A DNA stretch of 64,000 nt from Cavia porcellus (GCF_034190915.1 NW_026947485.1:30579519-30643518); one strand, 5' to 3'; positions 1 to 13,867 are shown, numbered from the stretch's first letter. Numbers and translations: made by a program. The notes: generated from the sequence alone by a model not told the origin.

Positions 1-214
1 TATATTTGAGTATGCTCCTTTCAAAGTTGCAAGACAGCTGCCACAACTTAGGGTCACATCTTCGTGTCAAAGTCTAGGGAAAAGGAGGGGACCTTTTTTT
101 CTTGGCGTCTCACTTTCTTTATGTTAAAAACCTTCACAGACAACACTCACTGTAAGTAGGGACAGATGTTGAATGAGCAATCAACTATATTTGGGATAGA
201 CAGATGCTGACCTT

Positions 215-365
215 ACCTCCAATTTACAGATGAAGAAACTGATACTTAGAAAGGCTGAGTAACCCAGAGAATCTCTCAGTTAATCAGTGATGAATCTGGG
301 GTTTGAACCAAGGCTGTTTGAGTTTACGTCACATGATCTTATCCACTGCACTAAACTGCTAGGCT
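215..365 (+). repeat. MIR SINE fragment
   Basis: Old tRNA-derived MIR core. The run 'ttacagatgaagaaactgat' followed by 'gaaaggctgagtaaccc', a 'gtttgaaccaaggctg' block and 'atccactgcac' matches the order of the MIR consensus (lower-tract 'acagatgaggaaactga', then 'ggttaagtaact', then 'gaacccagg', then 'accactgc'). Heavily diverged and inactive. Family recognised from memory of the consensus; ends are approximate. Confidence 0.75.
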
Positions 366-370
366 GTACC

Positions 371-2734
371 CAACAACTATCTTTCCACAGATGAATAGGG
401 TTCAGAGTCAGATCAAGTGTAAGAGACAGGTAAAATTTGTCTTTGATTTTTCTCATCTCTGTTCTCCCTCATAGAAATGCTCATTTTCTTCCCCAAATCC
501 TGTCTTGAATCTCACACTCAGAAAAGCAAGTATAGGTTTCTAGGAAGGCTTAGAGGAGGAGCAGTGATCCTGGCTTTGGAGTGGATAGGCTTCCTAGAGA
601 AAGTCAGTTTATTATACATAGAGAACTAAAGAAACAATAAGTTAAGCTTGGTGGAGAAGTGTGTGCAGGGGTGGAGGCAGGGTTTCAGGCAAAGAGAGCA
701 GCAGACAAAAATGGGAGAATGAGTTGCGTTTGGAAAGCTGTAAGAATTTCAGAAGAACCAGAGTGTCAGGGTACAGGTGAGAGAGGGAAAGTTCTTGAAG
801 TAATAAGAGGTGAATCCTTTAAGCACAGTGAGAAGTTTGGATGTTGTCCTGAGAGCAGTGGGGCGTCATTAACAGTTTTTATTAGATAAAGGATTTGTCA
901 GAACATAAGGTAGCAAGATCCCTCTGACTGCAGGGTTGAATATAGATTACTGCAAAATTGAGGCTGCTTCCATGTCCAAAAAGTGGTGGATGAAGGCTAC
1001 TATCTGGCTTGCCCATCTCTGGATCGCCAGGGGTGGCCCTGTGTCACTCTTTGTTGGTTGCTCATCAGAATTTCTCAATTCCTTTCTGTTTCGCCCATGT
1101 CTCGCTTTAGAGACAGAAATTCCAGATGCTGGCTTCCTTGGCTGCTTGGCTAGGGGGTGGCCATGCAGTTGGCCTGTGGGCTTCTGGGGAACAGTTTTAA
1201 CTTGTTGATAACAAGAGAGACACACTGGAAGGCCACCCCAGAAGCTGATGTCTTGAGTACCTTTTGACTCTGAAGAGACATGTACAAAAATGTTTGCCTA
1301 CACAGGGAAGGAGGGAAGGGATCTGGGTCTGTGATGATGTCATGAATTCTCCAGACCCACTGGGCCTTACTGCATTCAAATTTTTTGTTAAGCAAGCCGC
1401 AAAGGGTTGCTTTGATGGGTTAAGTCACTGTGGGTGATGTCTTCTGTCACAGCAGGGAGCATCCCTTTAGAAGTGGCAAGCATTAATCCAAGCAGTTTCC
1501 CATTCTTCCTAAGTATACATTTCCTGCCTCTTCTGGCCTGAGAAGGAATCTGAGGAGGAGCCCGAGGTATCTGTTCCCTTTGGGGCAATAGTGATTCTGA
1601 GCAGCACCTACTCTAGCTAGCACAGGGAAAGTCTAATGAATTCCTTCAGCTCCTGACCTGGGTGTGGCATGGAACAAAGTACATTGGTCTGCGACTGCTT
1701 CTGAGGTACCCAAAACAATGGAAAAGATCAGCACAATTGTTTTTAAAAGCACCTTGAAGATTTCATAAAGTTTTATGTTTGGAGAAAAATATTACCTATC
1801 ATGCTTTTCCTTCAAGCAATTTATGCTAATAGGAAACTGTCTTAAAAATTAAATAGCAATGGAACATGTTATATTTTTCTCAGACAGACACTGTTTTCTT
1901 ATTGGAATTCTAGTGAAATACATACCCATAAAAATGCTCACCCATCCCTCCGCCCTGCCACTTAAACAAGCTCAGTGGTATTCACATGTGTAGAATACCC
2001 AAGTGACTGATTAATGTGTCGTCTGAGGTCTGCCATCACCTGACAGGATAAAGCTAATCCGAATCGACTACCTGCCACGTTTTTATGACATGGAGCTATT
2101 GAAAAGTAAAGGCATAATTAACTGGAAATGTAATAGAGGAGGCTCTCTCTCAGCTTGGGGCTGTCACACAGTGTAACACCTGATACGGCTTCCCCTAGAG
2201 CCAGGTTCAGCGCAATAACACTTTGTACACTACTTTCTAAAGAAATGGGTGACTCAAGTCGTCTATCATGGCAATTCATTCTGAAAAGAGCGTGGCAGCT
2301 GTGGCAGGTATGAAACAGAGGTGCCTTGTTCCACTGAGTGACACTAATTATGGGGAAGGGCTTTGTAAACACACCTCTGTGCTCAGGGGAAGTGAACAAC
2401 ATACAGTAAAGTATCAGTGTAACTAAAATGACAGCTATAAATAAATAGAAAATAATGGCACTTTTCTAATTGAATGCAGATAGGTAAATAAATCAGGAGG
2501 CACTTAAACCCATGATAGAGACCATGAGTTATTTTCTACTACTTGACAAAATGAAAAGGCAGTTGGGCGCTCAAAATTTCCCAGATGTGGCATACTGGAA
2601 AGGAGGATTTGCACCTATCCAACTGCTATCTTGATAAAAAGTGGACTACATTATGATGCTTGTGTTTGTGTGCTGAGTCCCTCCCCATTTAGAATTGTTT
2701 TATTAACCCCAGTCACACAGGAAATAATACAAAG
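371..2734. other. unique noncoding stretch
   Basis: No gene or confident repeat seen. Open frames of up to 94 codons on either strand lack recognisable domains, overlap each other in opposite frames and are no longer than expected by chance. Base composition is ordinary, moderately AT-rich. Confidence 0.5.
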
Positions 2735-3815
2735 AATCAACAAATGGGATCTCATCTTACTAATGAGCTTTTGAATTCAAATGAAACACAGAGTGAAGAG
2801 GTAACCCTCAGAGTGGGAAAATTTTTTTACCTGCTCTTCCACAAACACCTAACATCTAGAATATATTAAAGAACTAAAGAAAAACAAAAATCAGACATCT
2901 CCCATATTTAAAGACCCAATCAAAAAATGGGCATCAGAAATGAATAGATACTTCTGAGATTAAGAAGTAAAAATAGCAAATAAATATGTGAAAAAATGTT
3001 CAACATCACTGGTCATTCGAGAAATGCAAATTAAAATGAAAGCATTAAGATTTCATCATACTCTAAAAAGAATGGTTATTACCAAGAAATCAACCTCTAA
3101 CAAATGCTGGCTGGGCTGTGAGGAAAAAGAAACATTTCTTCACTTCAGTGGAAGTGTAGGCTGGTGAAGCCACTGTGGAGATTCCTCAAAAAACTAAAGC
3201 GAGAGGTTCCATTTGACCTAGATATCCCCCTTTTTGGTATTTTCTTGGAAGAATTTAAAAGATCATAACACAGTGATTTATGTATGCCCAGATTTGTAGC
3301 AGTACAAATTGTAATAGCTAAATCTTGGAAACAACCCAAATGCCCATTGATGGATGAATGAATAAAAAGATGTAATATTTTTATACAATGGGGTATTATT
3401 GCACGGTGAAGAAGGATAAACTTGAGGCATTTTTGTAGGTAAAAGTATACAGCTTGAGACCACATTCTTAAGTGAAATAAATTAGGCACATGTGTTCAAG
3501 TATTGCAGTGTTTCTCTGGTGTGAGGAACTGAAAGTGTAAATAAGGACCAAGATGTATACTAGGTATTGGGGCTGGGAAGACAGTATTTGAATGGAGGTG
3601 GGACAAAGGAAGAGGAGGAAGTAAAGAAGAAGGGAAAAGAAAGTAGAAGGAAAAATGGAAACAAAACTTTTGTAAATAAAGAGGGGAAGAGGGGTTAAGG
3701 GGAGGGGAGAGAATATGGGGAAAAAAGAGAATCAAGCTATGTTATGTGCAGGTACAAATTCCCAATGCTATCACTATATGTGCCTAAAATGTACCAATAA
3801 AATGAGCAATGACAA
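2735..3815 (+). mobile_element. L1 3' fragment (end of ORF2 plus 3' UTR)
   Basis: Sense-strand L1 remnant. It opens with 'aatcaacaaatgggatctca', typical of late ORF2. It continues through 'caacatcactggtcattcgag' and 'aaatgcaaattaaaatgaaa', then 'tggaaacaacccaaatgccc' and 'attgatggatgaatgaataa', all in the expected order near the end of L1 ORF2. A purine-rich 3' UTR-like tract follows (about 3590-3720), ending near 'gtaccaataaaatgagcaat'. Stops and indels break the reading frame. It is an old, 5'-truncated, dead copy. Confidence 0.85.
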
Positions 3816-5475
3816 CAAAAAGAAATAGGTTTTATTTTACAACACTGCTTTAAACAGTCTTCTGGCACTCTGTGTGTATTTAACTGGTGAAAAAGTGATA
3901 CATGCTGGCTATTTAGCCAAATGATAAATTCACAACTAAGAGCTAAATGAGAGCCCAGATAAACTTCTAGGGCAATCAATAGGCTTTGGGGATTATCCTG
4001 AGATCCTATACTTACCTCTTATGTTGGTGAGGACTGCATACTATAAGGGACAATTCTAGGAAACAAACAACTAACTAGGACAAAACAACAGCTCAGAGGA
4101 ATTTGTTTCATGTCTCTGCCTTCAGGGTCAGGAAGCCAGGTCTCTCTACTGGGCTGCTTCTGCTTTGTGGCTGGCCTTCACCCCAGCTGCCACCCAGCGA
4201 TGCTATATTTCAGCAATAGAAGGGAGAAGAATTGACAAAAGGCAATCTACACTCTTTCTGAATTATATTCCTGGAAGCTGTCACATGACACTTCTCACTG
4301 GCCAGGGTAAGTCACATGTCAAGCTGCAAGGGGAGTGACACTGTGTCTCCATTCCTGGGGGTAAAGAAGGTCACCACTCTTCAGAACAGAGACAAAGACA
4401 CTGAGAGGACAATTAGCCACTCTGCCATGCTGGCTCATAGAGAGGAAGAAAGCTGTTTTTTGTAATGCATAGTTAAAGTGAAACCACATAGGCTGTGCAA
4501 TATTCCCAACTTTCTTGGGCATTTTTGGCCAGAATTGGAAAAAACACACAGAAAAAATATATTTGACTTAAAATATATTTTTATATTTTAGTTCAAAAAC
4601 AAACCTTCAATTGAAGTATACTCCTTACTCTTCAGAGATGGGTAATGCAAAGTCTGCTTTCCTGATTTTTTCTTCTTAAATGTTACCTGGTGATGTCCAA
4701 ATTGCACATCTTTCTTTAGCATGAGTCTAGATTCTTCTTTGAAAAACAATTTATTTTAGATATAACTTCCAATGTCTAGCAACTTTTTACACTTTATTTT
4801 GCAAGAGATTCTGAGTTTCTTATCTCATCTTATGGGCAAAAATTTTTACTTGGAGAAAATGAAGTTGGGCCTGATCATATACGTTGTTGGCAGTGGAGGG
4901 AGAGAGACAGAAATTTATGTATTTAGATATTTGTGTGACTTAGGTAGGATTTTTCTATTTGCAGCTATTGGTTAAGAAATCTATAGACCTATATTTTTAA
5001 ATTTTTTATTGAAATATTTTCATTTTAGCAATTTAAAAATAAAGAAACCATTTGCTTTTATTGCTAAATTTTTTATCTCTAAAGATGAATGACTTCATGT
5101 GCATGAATGAATATCAGTGAGAACATGCTCTCAAAGAGCAGGGAATACTGTGTATGCCTTAGAATTCTTCTATGTATGACAAGAGCTAAGTAAATACAAT
5201 ATCGTGCCAGGAGTTCGCTGCAGAAGCAATTGCTTGGAATAGCATTTACTACCACTCTATCCAATTCTTTCATTAAAGAATTCTCGGAAGTGGCTGTAGT
5301 TCATGAAAAGAGAGAAAGATCTCTTAAAGTAAAAGAAGAGAATATTTTGGGGATTGTAGCTGAGTCTGATGGGGAGATAAAATTTAAACTCAGGTCATTG
5401 CATTTAGTATGTGCCTGACAGCAGAGAGGGATGAAGCTGGTACATCAGAAAGAAGCCAGGTTTTGAGATTCTATA
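3816..5475. other. unique noncoding stretch
   Basis: Nothing recognisable: AT-rich sequence with short chance frames only (the longest about 80 codons), no splice or promoter arrangement I can support, and no clear repeat family. Confidence 0.45.
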
Positions 5476-5738
5476 GTGAAGGACTTTATTGCCTTTAATG
5501 AGAATCTATTGTATGGCAATCATTATCTTAGGTACTTTACACATATACTTTAATTTAGTCTTCAAATTAATCCTGGGGAAGTGGGTATGAGTATTCCCAT
5601 CTCATAGTTAAAGAAATTGAGCCCCAAAAGAAGTAAGGACCATAGCCAGGGTCACACCCACATTCAGAGTTGGGACTTGAATATGGTCTGTTGACTTCAT
5701 AAGCTCTGTCTACCAGGCTACACCAGGCTACCGCATGA
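5476..5738 (+). repeat. MIR SINE, nearly full length
   Basis: Order of blocks follows MIR: 'aggtactttacacatatact', 'tcttcaaattaatcctgggg', then 'cccatctcatagttaaagaa' with 'ttgagcccc', 'agccagggtcacacc' and 'ttgggacttgaatatggtct', ending near 'ctaccaggctac'. Ancient and inactive. Confidence 0.75.
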
Positions 5739-5744
5739 GAGAGG

Positions 5745-6844
5745 CAGAAAAGGGGACTAGCTGGTTGCACCCGGGCTCTTACTCAGTACACAACCGTACT
5801 GCCTCACATTGCCCCTCTAATAGTCACATATTTACGAGGGATGGGGCAGTTGCTGTGTCTCTAAGGCGTCTGGCCAGTGGTGGCTGGATGACAGTTGGTG
5901 CCCTGTCAGCATCAGGGCTTTCGTGGTTCTTGACTATCATTGCTGGCTTCCACTTCCATGTGGATGGGACACGATTGCAGAGCCCTGCTGATTAAACGAG
6001 GCATGTTGTTTTGTTTTTAGGCATTGCCGAGGTTCCTGATTAGGCAGGAGTTTTGTTTTGCTTTTAAGTCACGAACATCCCAGCTGTCAAATCTTTCTTT
6101 CCCAAGCATGTGCAGCCATTCTGCCTTGGACTATGAGCTCATTTGATCTCTTACTCCATGCTGCCTTGCATTTGACCTGGTCTTGGCCATGGACCTTCAA
6201 TGAAAGGCTAAGTGGTAAAGTGGTATTTGTGAGTCAGTCCTCCCTCTGAGTCATAAATAAAACTGTGCTTCAGCATGTTAGAAGAAGCTGTCCTGGGAGG
6301 AAACCCAAAGGACCTTTCCCCTTTAATTCTTTCGGGTGCAAACTGAATTATTATTTAAGAGGGCTGCGGATGGTGGGGGTTAGTAGAAGACTTCAGAGCA
6401 TCCAGTTGCTTTATTTTCTCTTTTTTCTATTTACCTTTTCTCTTTTCTTTGTTTCCTCCCTTTCCTCTGACTTCTTACTTCTTTTAAAATAGCTATACCT
6501 ACTCAGTCAAGAATAATTTATGCTTCTCCTTAACATTTTGTTCTAGGAATTCATTCTCAATTTTAACTCTATCACTTAGTAAAATTGTGACAGGCTAGGA
6601 AAAATACTGGGTAGCAAGAAAACCAACATAAAAACCCTCAAAAACAACCAAACAAAACCTGTAAAAACAAAGAGGATTTAGTATTAGCTTGGAAACAGAG
6701 TTGAGTGATTTTAGGCAAGTTAAAAGTTGTATAAGGTTACATTTCTTCAAAAGAAATATGAAGCCAATCAAACTAGTCTTACCTCTTCCACGAGTGTTGT
6801 CAGACACAATGAAATGATCTGTATGAAAGTGCTGTATGAACCCA
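5745..6844. other. unique noncoding stretch
   Basis: No gene or repeat family recognised. A T/C-rich run lies around 6410-6490 ('ctctttttctatttacc...'). Open frames here (84-86 codons) show no domain and are treated as chance. Confidence 0.45.
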
Positions 6845-8135
6845 CACATTTATATGGCCAATTGACTTGACTACAGTGCCAAAAACGCACGATGGGAAAA
6901 GAAATCTCTTTAATAAAGGATGTTGGAAAAACTGGATATCAACATACAGGAGAATGAAATTGGACCCTTATTTGACACCACCTGCAAAAATCAACTCTAA
7001 AAGGATTAAAGATTTTAGCATAAGACCTAAAAGTATAAAACTACTAGAAGAAAACATAGGGAAAACTACCTAAATTGGTCTTGGTGATGATTATTTGGAT
7101 TTGATTCCAAAGGCCCAGGAAACAAAACTCTAAAATAGATAAATGGGATGACATCATACTAAAATTCTGCTACACATCAAAGAAGACAAAACTGAAGAGA
7201 CAACCTATCGACTAGGAGAAGGTGCTGTAAGTTCAAGCTAAGTACTGATAAGCGATTTATATCCAAAATATATAAGGAATATAAACAACTCAATAGAAAG
7301 AAAAGGAATAATGATTTAAAAATGGAGAAAGGATTTTAAAAGGTATTTCTCTAAAGACATCATATGAATGATCAATAGATAAAAAATGATCAACTTCATT
7401 AATCATAGGAAAAGGCAAATTAAGATCATAATAGATATCATTTCACACTTGTGAGAATGACTGTTATAAACAAGGTGAAAAACAGTGAGTGTTAGTGGAG
7501 ATGTGGAGAAATGGGAACCCTACATGGTACAGCCATTATGGAAAACTGTGTGGAAGTTTTTCAAAAATCTAAAAACAGATGTGCCAGATTCGTCAGTCCA
7601 CTTCGAGGTACATACCCAATGCATTTTAAAGTATTACGTTGAAGAAACACTGAACTCCCTAATTATTGCAGAATCATTCACAATAGCCAACTTATAGAAT
7701 CAACCAATGTGTCCATTAGTAGAAGATGGGTAAAGCAATGTGGTACATACACAATGGAAAGTATTTCAGCCTTCAAAATGACAGGAATTCTGTCATTTGT
7801 GACAATATAGATGAACCCAGAGGACATTATGCTAGGTGAATTAAGTCAGGCAAAGAAAGACAAAATGGAAATCTAAAACAAAGGAACTCAGAAGCACAGA
7901 GAACAACAGTGGTTATCAGACGCTGAGGGTAGGGATGGAAGGGAAAAGATGTCAGTTAAAGGGTACAGTGCTTCAGTTAGAAGGAAGGATTAAATGGTAT
8001 TAGAGGTGATAGGCAGCATAATTATCTTGATTCAACCACTCCTTACTGTAACATATGTCATGGCATCACTCTGTACCTCCATAAATATAGAGAGTTATAA
8101 CTTACCAATATTCAATAAAAATATTTTTAAAAATG
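6845..8135 (+). mobile_element. L1 3' fragment (ORF2 C-terminal region to 3' UTR)
   Basis: Second sense-strand L1 piece. The translated stretch at 6867-7073 reads as the post-reverse-transcriptase part of ORF2 ('[18 protein letters not shown]'-like, with '...[15 protein letters not shown]' visible in the sequence). It continues through 'aatgggatgacatcatacta', 'tgtggagaaatgggaaccct' and 'gaacccagaggacattatgc', ending near 'caataaaaatatttttaaaa'. The frame is broken repeatedly; inactive. Confidence 0.88.
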
Positions 8136-8241
8136 CTTTGTAAACTGTAAAGTATCACAAACACATGGCTTGGGCTTTGCATTTAAATGGGTCTAAACAC
8201 ATCCTTACTAGCGTGACTTGGACAAATTACTTTATCTGAGT

Positions 8242-8452
8242 GGTCACCCACTGGCAGTAATATTGTTCTGTCCTGGGTTTTCTTGGCAACATCTGAAGAC
8301 ATTTTTGGTTCCCAGCTGAGGAGTAGAGGACTAACAATATCTAATGGGTGGAGACCAGAGATGCTGCAGAACATCCTGTAGTGCACACACTCACCCCCAA
8401 CAAAGAATTCTGTAGCCCAAAACGTCAATAGTATCATAGTTTAAAATTCCTG
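8242..8452. mobile_element. hAT-type non-autonomous DNA transposon remnant
   Basis: Contains 'gaagacatttttggttccca', 'gagaccagagatgctgcaga', 'acatcctgtagtgcac' and 'caaagaattctgtagcccaa' with 'aacgtcaatagta'. This is the block order of a common mammalian hAT-Charlie-derived short element of the MER5/MER20 group. The exact family name is not certain. Confidence 0.65.
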
Positions 8453-10260
8453 CTTTATGGTAATAAATTTCAAGATTATTTTTCATCTTATTGTAAGACA
8501 GAAATAACAGCAAAACCACTTAGATTTGTTGTGCAGGCTGGATAAGGTAATGTAAATAAGTCATAGCCCAGGGCCTGGCATATGTCTTGTTCACAACCCT
8601 ATTCCATGCCCAGTAGTCTTGTAGTGATTCTCCCTAGAATGCTATAAATGTGTGTGAAGTTCTTGATCATTAGCCCTTCCTAAATTTATGTTAGTAAACA
8701 CTTACATTGTCTTGGCAGCCTCATATCCACTCTCTTCTTCAACAGCACGTTAGATTTCATTTGGAGAGTTCATTTTCTCCAGTCAGATGAGGTCTTAGTG
8801 AGACTCATCAAATACAGATGAATCTCTAAGGTTAAAAAGGCCACAGCCTTTCTCTCCCTGTCCCAACCCAGCCAGGGAGTGAACATATGAGCGACCTTGG
8901 CCAATTACACCATCTCTTTCAGGATGTTGACTCTTGGGCATGAGGAGAGAAGAAAACTTGAAGCTCTACACCGACCTTAGGGTGCTTGTTGAGTCTGATC
9001 CCACTTCTCAACCCCATGGAGCCCTTTTGCTCCTCTCTTTGAGTCCTGTGGATTCAGTAAGGCTCCCAGAACTTTCTGATTTATTTCCAGAGTTGGTTCT
9101 GTTGCTTTTTAGCCAAAACTCATGACTTGTCACTTCCCCACCAATCACCCAATGAGCAGAACCATTCCTTTTTGTAAATGGTGTCTGTTGGTAGATGAGA
9201 TGGGGGGGGTCACAGCATGGATGTGTGTCCTAGAACGTAGTTTCCAACTGTATTTTCCCCACTAGCACTGCAGCAATATTAAATTCCAAGTTCTAGAAAC
9301 ACACTCATTGAAGTTAAATCTTATGCTTCCTTCTCTTGCCAAGTTTCTTATCAATAAACATAAATTAGCAAAGTGTTTCAGCTCTATCCTGCACTGAACC
9401 ATTTACATTTGGCTAATAGAATTGGGCAATGATATAACTTAAAATATTGATTCAAGCAAATTCTCAGAAGTATATGGTATATTTATTGTAAAATATACAT
9501 TTGAAGTTATCAGACCCCCTTCATTTATCCTTAGTGTTTGTCAGATCATGTTTTACTATCTGTACAGAATGGAAACTTATATATTGTGTCCATTTGGGAG
9601 TAGCCTAGCCAAACAATGACAGTGACTATAGATAAGCATGAGAAAGAACTACCAAATTCACTAACTGGTGTTTTTAATTTGAGTTCTTTCTCTGAACCAG
9701 AAGTGTGACTGGTTGAGGAGAAAAATCTTATAAATGTCACTTTATTTTGAAATAACAGCTTAATAACAAATTACATTTGTTCACTGGCTTTACATACATC
9801 AATGATTTTTTAAGTTTACAAAGAATATTATGCATAGAATTTCATCATTATTAATATGTAAAATTCAGGTCTGTGAGCAATTTAGGGAGCATTTTTCTGT
9901 AAAGATGAAAAAGAAAATATTTGGAATAGGAATACAGAATTGAGATTCTTGATGTTGTCAGTTATTCTCAGCAGATAACACTAGCAATTATTCCAAGTTT
10001 AGATTTAATAGGATGCACCATAGTCAATATATACTAGCAAAACCAAATTGTACATTTAACTGTTGCTCATATAGTGGGCATCTGTATGAGCCTTGAATAG
10101 AGGCATTTAAAAGAAAACTGTATTAAAAACTTTGCAGACTTTAAAAAATATATAAATTCATTAAGTCTCTGAGGAAGCCAGATAAAAAGTTCATCACCAT
10201 TGGAGCCCTGTATTCTAGGGTATGTATAATAATAATCATGTCAGCTACCTTTTGTTTGTT
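8453..10260. other. mostly unique noncoding; faint MIR piece near 8515-8590
   Basis: 'taagtcatagcccagggcct' with 'ggcatatg' (8560-8584) resembles the MIR 'agtgcctggcaca' block. The remainder shows no gene, promoter or repeat I can name. Chance frames do not exceed 84 codons. Confidence 0.4.
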
Positions 10261-10261
10261 T

Positions 10262-10333
10262 ATTTGGTACTGGGGAAAAAAACCAGGACTTGGTGCATAT
10301 TAGGCAGATGTTTTACCATTCCCGGTCCCCAGA
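10262..10333 (-). repeat. ID-type SINE fragment
   Basis: Reads on the minus strand as a tRNA-derived ID tail: 'ggtactgggg...ccaggacttggtgcatattaggcag...ttttaccattcccggtcccca' on the plus strand is the reverse complement of an ID body. Short and diverged. Confidence 0.55.
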
Positions 10334-10699
10334 TGCTTATTTGATGATTAAGTGAATCTATGAGTTTTGAATTTATTTGAAGAGTTCAACTTACGGCAAG
10401 GATTTTTAAAATTTCTGCTGATAGGAAAGAAAGCATTTTATTGGTTAAGATTTTTTGCAGAGAAAAAACTCAGCTAAGCCTTATACAAGGCTACTGAATA
10501 TCACTCTGGGTCACTTAAACGAGAAATATCAGATGATGTCTCTAGAGCTGCCACATATTTTAGCAACAGTGGAGGACAAGAAAGATTTTTGTTTTTCCAT
10601 CACTAGTGACATCATGGGGATACCCAAATATTCCCAGTTCACCCATTGTTAAGATTGGTACCCCCTTCACCATCTTCTTCATTATACTCCTATAATATT

Positions 10700-13500
10700 C
10701 TTGGTCTGTGCCCAGATGCGTGATCCGGTCAGTATTTTAGGCCCTTCATTCCTGGATTTCAACATTTCTAATTAGCCTCTCTTTCACTCCAGCTCGCTGC
10801 CCATTCCATTGCTCAAACCAGTAATTTCATCTCCTCTGAAGTATCAATCTCCAACATTCTGCTCTGCTACATCTTACAGTTCTGTCTCATTTTATTGTAT
10901 TATCATCACTAAAATAAATTTCAGTCATATTGAGATGATAAATTCCTTGACCCATAGCATTTTTACCCTACATTTCTTCTTTCTTACCCCAGTGGGAGAT
11001 ACACCCAATACTTCCTGTGATTCAAATCCCACTCCCGACCTGGAATTATCTCCTCCCTTCAGGTTTATCAGGCTCTGCTTCTCCGTGGGGTTTTCACTGG
11101 CCCTGAATGTGTTCCTTGCTCCATCTTCTGATCTCACGTATACCTCCAGCTCTTACCTCTGTTCTCTGGTCTTCATAGCTAAATTGATTGAACATTCTCT
11201 GTTCACCTTCACAGAAAAATTTATTGACATTTATCTGCACTTAAAGCCTCTACTTCCTTACCTCTTATCATTTCCTCAACTCACTGCAAAGAAACACCTT
11301 CCTTCTACCAAAACTACTCTTGGGGTTCCCTGTGACCTGCCAGCGTGACTGCAGTCTCCCCCTGTGTCTCCAAAACCACTTTTCTCTTGACTTCCACATG
11401 CTGTTTGTAAACGCTTTCACTCATAATCCCCTACAAGGACTGGCAAAACTCTGTACACACACCTTTAGAATTGACATCTATGTTTTTCATCATAAGTTTA
11501 AATAATTGCTAGGGATAGAATTTCCAGTATTTTATAAATATTGACATCTTAAAATAAAACTCTTATATCGCTTTTTAAAAATTGTGTCCAGTGGAATGTA
11601 AATACCATAGAAATTTGATCCTTACCACAATCCATTTAGAAAATAGGGTTTTTCAGCAGTTTTACATGATTCCTTTTCCCTTAAATTTATATTTTCGTTC
11701 ACAATTCCACACAAAACTTTTTCCTGATATATTTTAGCGCTGTGCTAACTTTTGCAATCATATTATGTATAACTCAAAATCAATCTTTTAAATTGTATAT
11801 AGGGCTCTATGAGTTAAAACATTTCTTTTAGATTCAGTTACCATTAGTTATATAGTTTAATACACAATAATTATAATAAATATATTGTAATTAATAATTA
11901 TAATAAAATAATACAAATAGTGTAGATTACAAATTTTGGAGAAAAACTATTAACCCAAAAATATAATTGTATTATAAGTGCAAATTCTTATGAGTTGGAT
12001 AGAGCTCCATGGATACTACTAATTATTGTTATATGCAGTTCATTAATTCTCTATTTTCTCTTTTTAAAAGATGCAAACTTCAAGACAACATGTTTATATA
12101 AACAAGCAAGTAGAAACTTTATCACAGAAGAGCTGAGTAATTGATTGAATTTCTTATGTATTCCAAATCCTAGCGAGGTTGATCACAAACAACATTTCCC
12201 AAAGATCTACTTGTGAGCTATCAACTCAAATTTTAATTAGGTTCACTCTAAAAAGCAAAACACTGGATATGACCTCACTCACACAGATGTGGTACCTCAT
12301 AGTACTGTATTAACTTTATCAAACTGGCATTGGTCTTTCTAATCGTTTCTTTTTTGTGCCTGAGACATTTTTATATTACAGGGCACAATGCTACAGTAAG
12401 ATCTGGGCAGGTGAAAATGACAGCTAGGTAATTATTAAAGGAATTTGGAATAGAAAACAGCTTACCTCTTTTAGGTTTGTTCTCAGGTCCGTGAGTTTCT
12501 GAAGACAGGATAAAGTTGGAGTCACTTTTGAAGACTGTGCCTCTGGTTTCGCCCCTCAGTCCCTTTGCTGGCTCTAGCTCCTCTGCCCATCTTCCAGTGC
12601 CCTGGGTATCATTCCGAGTCTGCTTCCTTTTGTGGCCATCTTTGCCCTAGCAGACAGTCCACAATCTCAGCGTTTCCAGTACTGTCTACAGTTGATGCTC
12701 CAAACTTAGGTCTCCGCCATGACTGCCTGACCTCCCCCTGCAGCTCAGATTCCTACATCAAATTTCTAACTTGATTTCCTGTGCGAATGCCTCACTGGCA
12801 CTGTAAACTAACCATGTCTGAGAAGGAATTCATGACTCTTTAGAATGACTTCTCACCAAACTCTTCCTCCATAATCTTCTACACCTGACAAAATAGTACC
12901 TGCTCTCCCTGCCACCAAATCCAAACCTAGATGTTATTCTTGAATTTTGCTTTTCACCACTCCCATAGCAAGCTCCATCAGTGCTGTGTTTAAAACAAGT
13001 CCAAAATCCATCTACTTCTCTTCGTGGTCTTCAAAAAAATAAAAGGGACTGAGGGTGTATAACTCAGGGGAAGATCGCTTTCCTTGTAGGTGTGAGGCTT
13101 TGTGTTCATTCTTCAGAAATAAAATAAAAAGGGAAAGAAAAGATTTTTTTTCCCAAAACATTACTCTATTCTCTGAAACACTAAACTGTTATGATTTGGT
13201 ATCTATCCCTGTAAGAGCTGCGTGGCCTGAACTTTTCCTGCCTTTCTGGTCCCAGTTCTTGTTTTGCTCCTTCACTGACTCTAGCTCCAGCCACAAAATC
13301 TCTCTTCTTTTCCTCCACCTGCCCAGCCTGTTTTTATCTCCAACCTTGGTCTACCCAGAAGGTAGCATTGCTGTCTTGTTTTTCTTCCTCAGACCTTAGC
13401 TCATACAACACCACCTTTCAGAAGCCTCCCGTAGTGTCTTCCCTTAGCCCATTACCCAGTATTTAGGCAGCAAACACCCTGTTAGAAGTGGGTTCTATCT
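10700..13500. repeat. pyrimidine-rich old repeat DNA (L2-like), AT-rich middle
   Basis: The flanking parts are rich in CT tracts with blocks such as 'cctttctggtcccagttctt', 'ccttcactgactctagctcc', 'cctcagaccttagctcatac' and 'cacctttcagaagcctcccg' (13230-13440). These resemble L2 LINE 3' sequence. About 11820-11960 is very AT-rich ('taataattataataaaataa'). The 179-codon plus frame at 10809-11348 is composed of low-complexity Ser/Phe/Leu and has no domain; I treat it as chance within repeat-derived DNA. Assignment to L2 is tentative. Confidence 0.35.
13045..13130 (+). repeat. ID-type SINE
   Basis: 'ggactgagggtgtataactc' then 'aggggaagatcgctttcctt', 'gtaggtgtgaggc' and 'tgtgttcattcttcag', followed by an A-rich 'aaataaaataaaaa' tail. 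This is the tRNA-derived ID layout (A-box-like head, B-box-like 'gtgttcattc', A-rich tail). Old copy. Confidence 0.6.
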
Positions 13501-13867
13501 TTTAGGTATGGAAGATCTATGTAGTTATCACCCTTTGTTCTAATAGAAAATATTTACAGGCTTGGGCACTATTTTTTTCTGGTTATTTAGATAGATTAGC
13601 TACACTTACTCATGGCAAGAACCATAGGTAGAAGTGAGGGTTTTTTAATATCTCTGTATTAATTGAATGATGATTGGAGACCCACCTATTATTAGCAGAA
13701 TGAACAATGGGAGGGAGAAGTGGTTATATTTTTGATTAGAGGAATAAGAAGCTCTCTAATGTAAGGGTTGAAGCCTGGTCTCTAAGCACATATGAGATCG
13801 AGGTAGGATGTGCTCTGTCTCAAGCTCAGCAGTCCGTCCTGCAATCAAGTGACCACTGCCACTCACA

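Noticed and set aside
10809..11348. 179-codon plus frame
   Set aside because: Low-complexity Ser/Phe/Leu translation of pyrimidine-rich repeat-like DNA; no domain.
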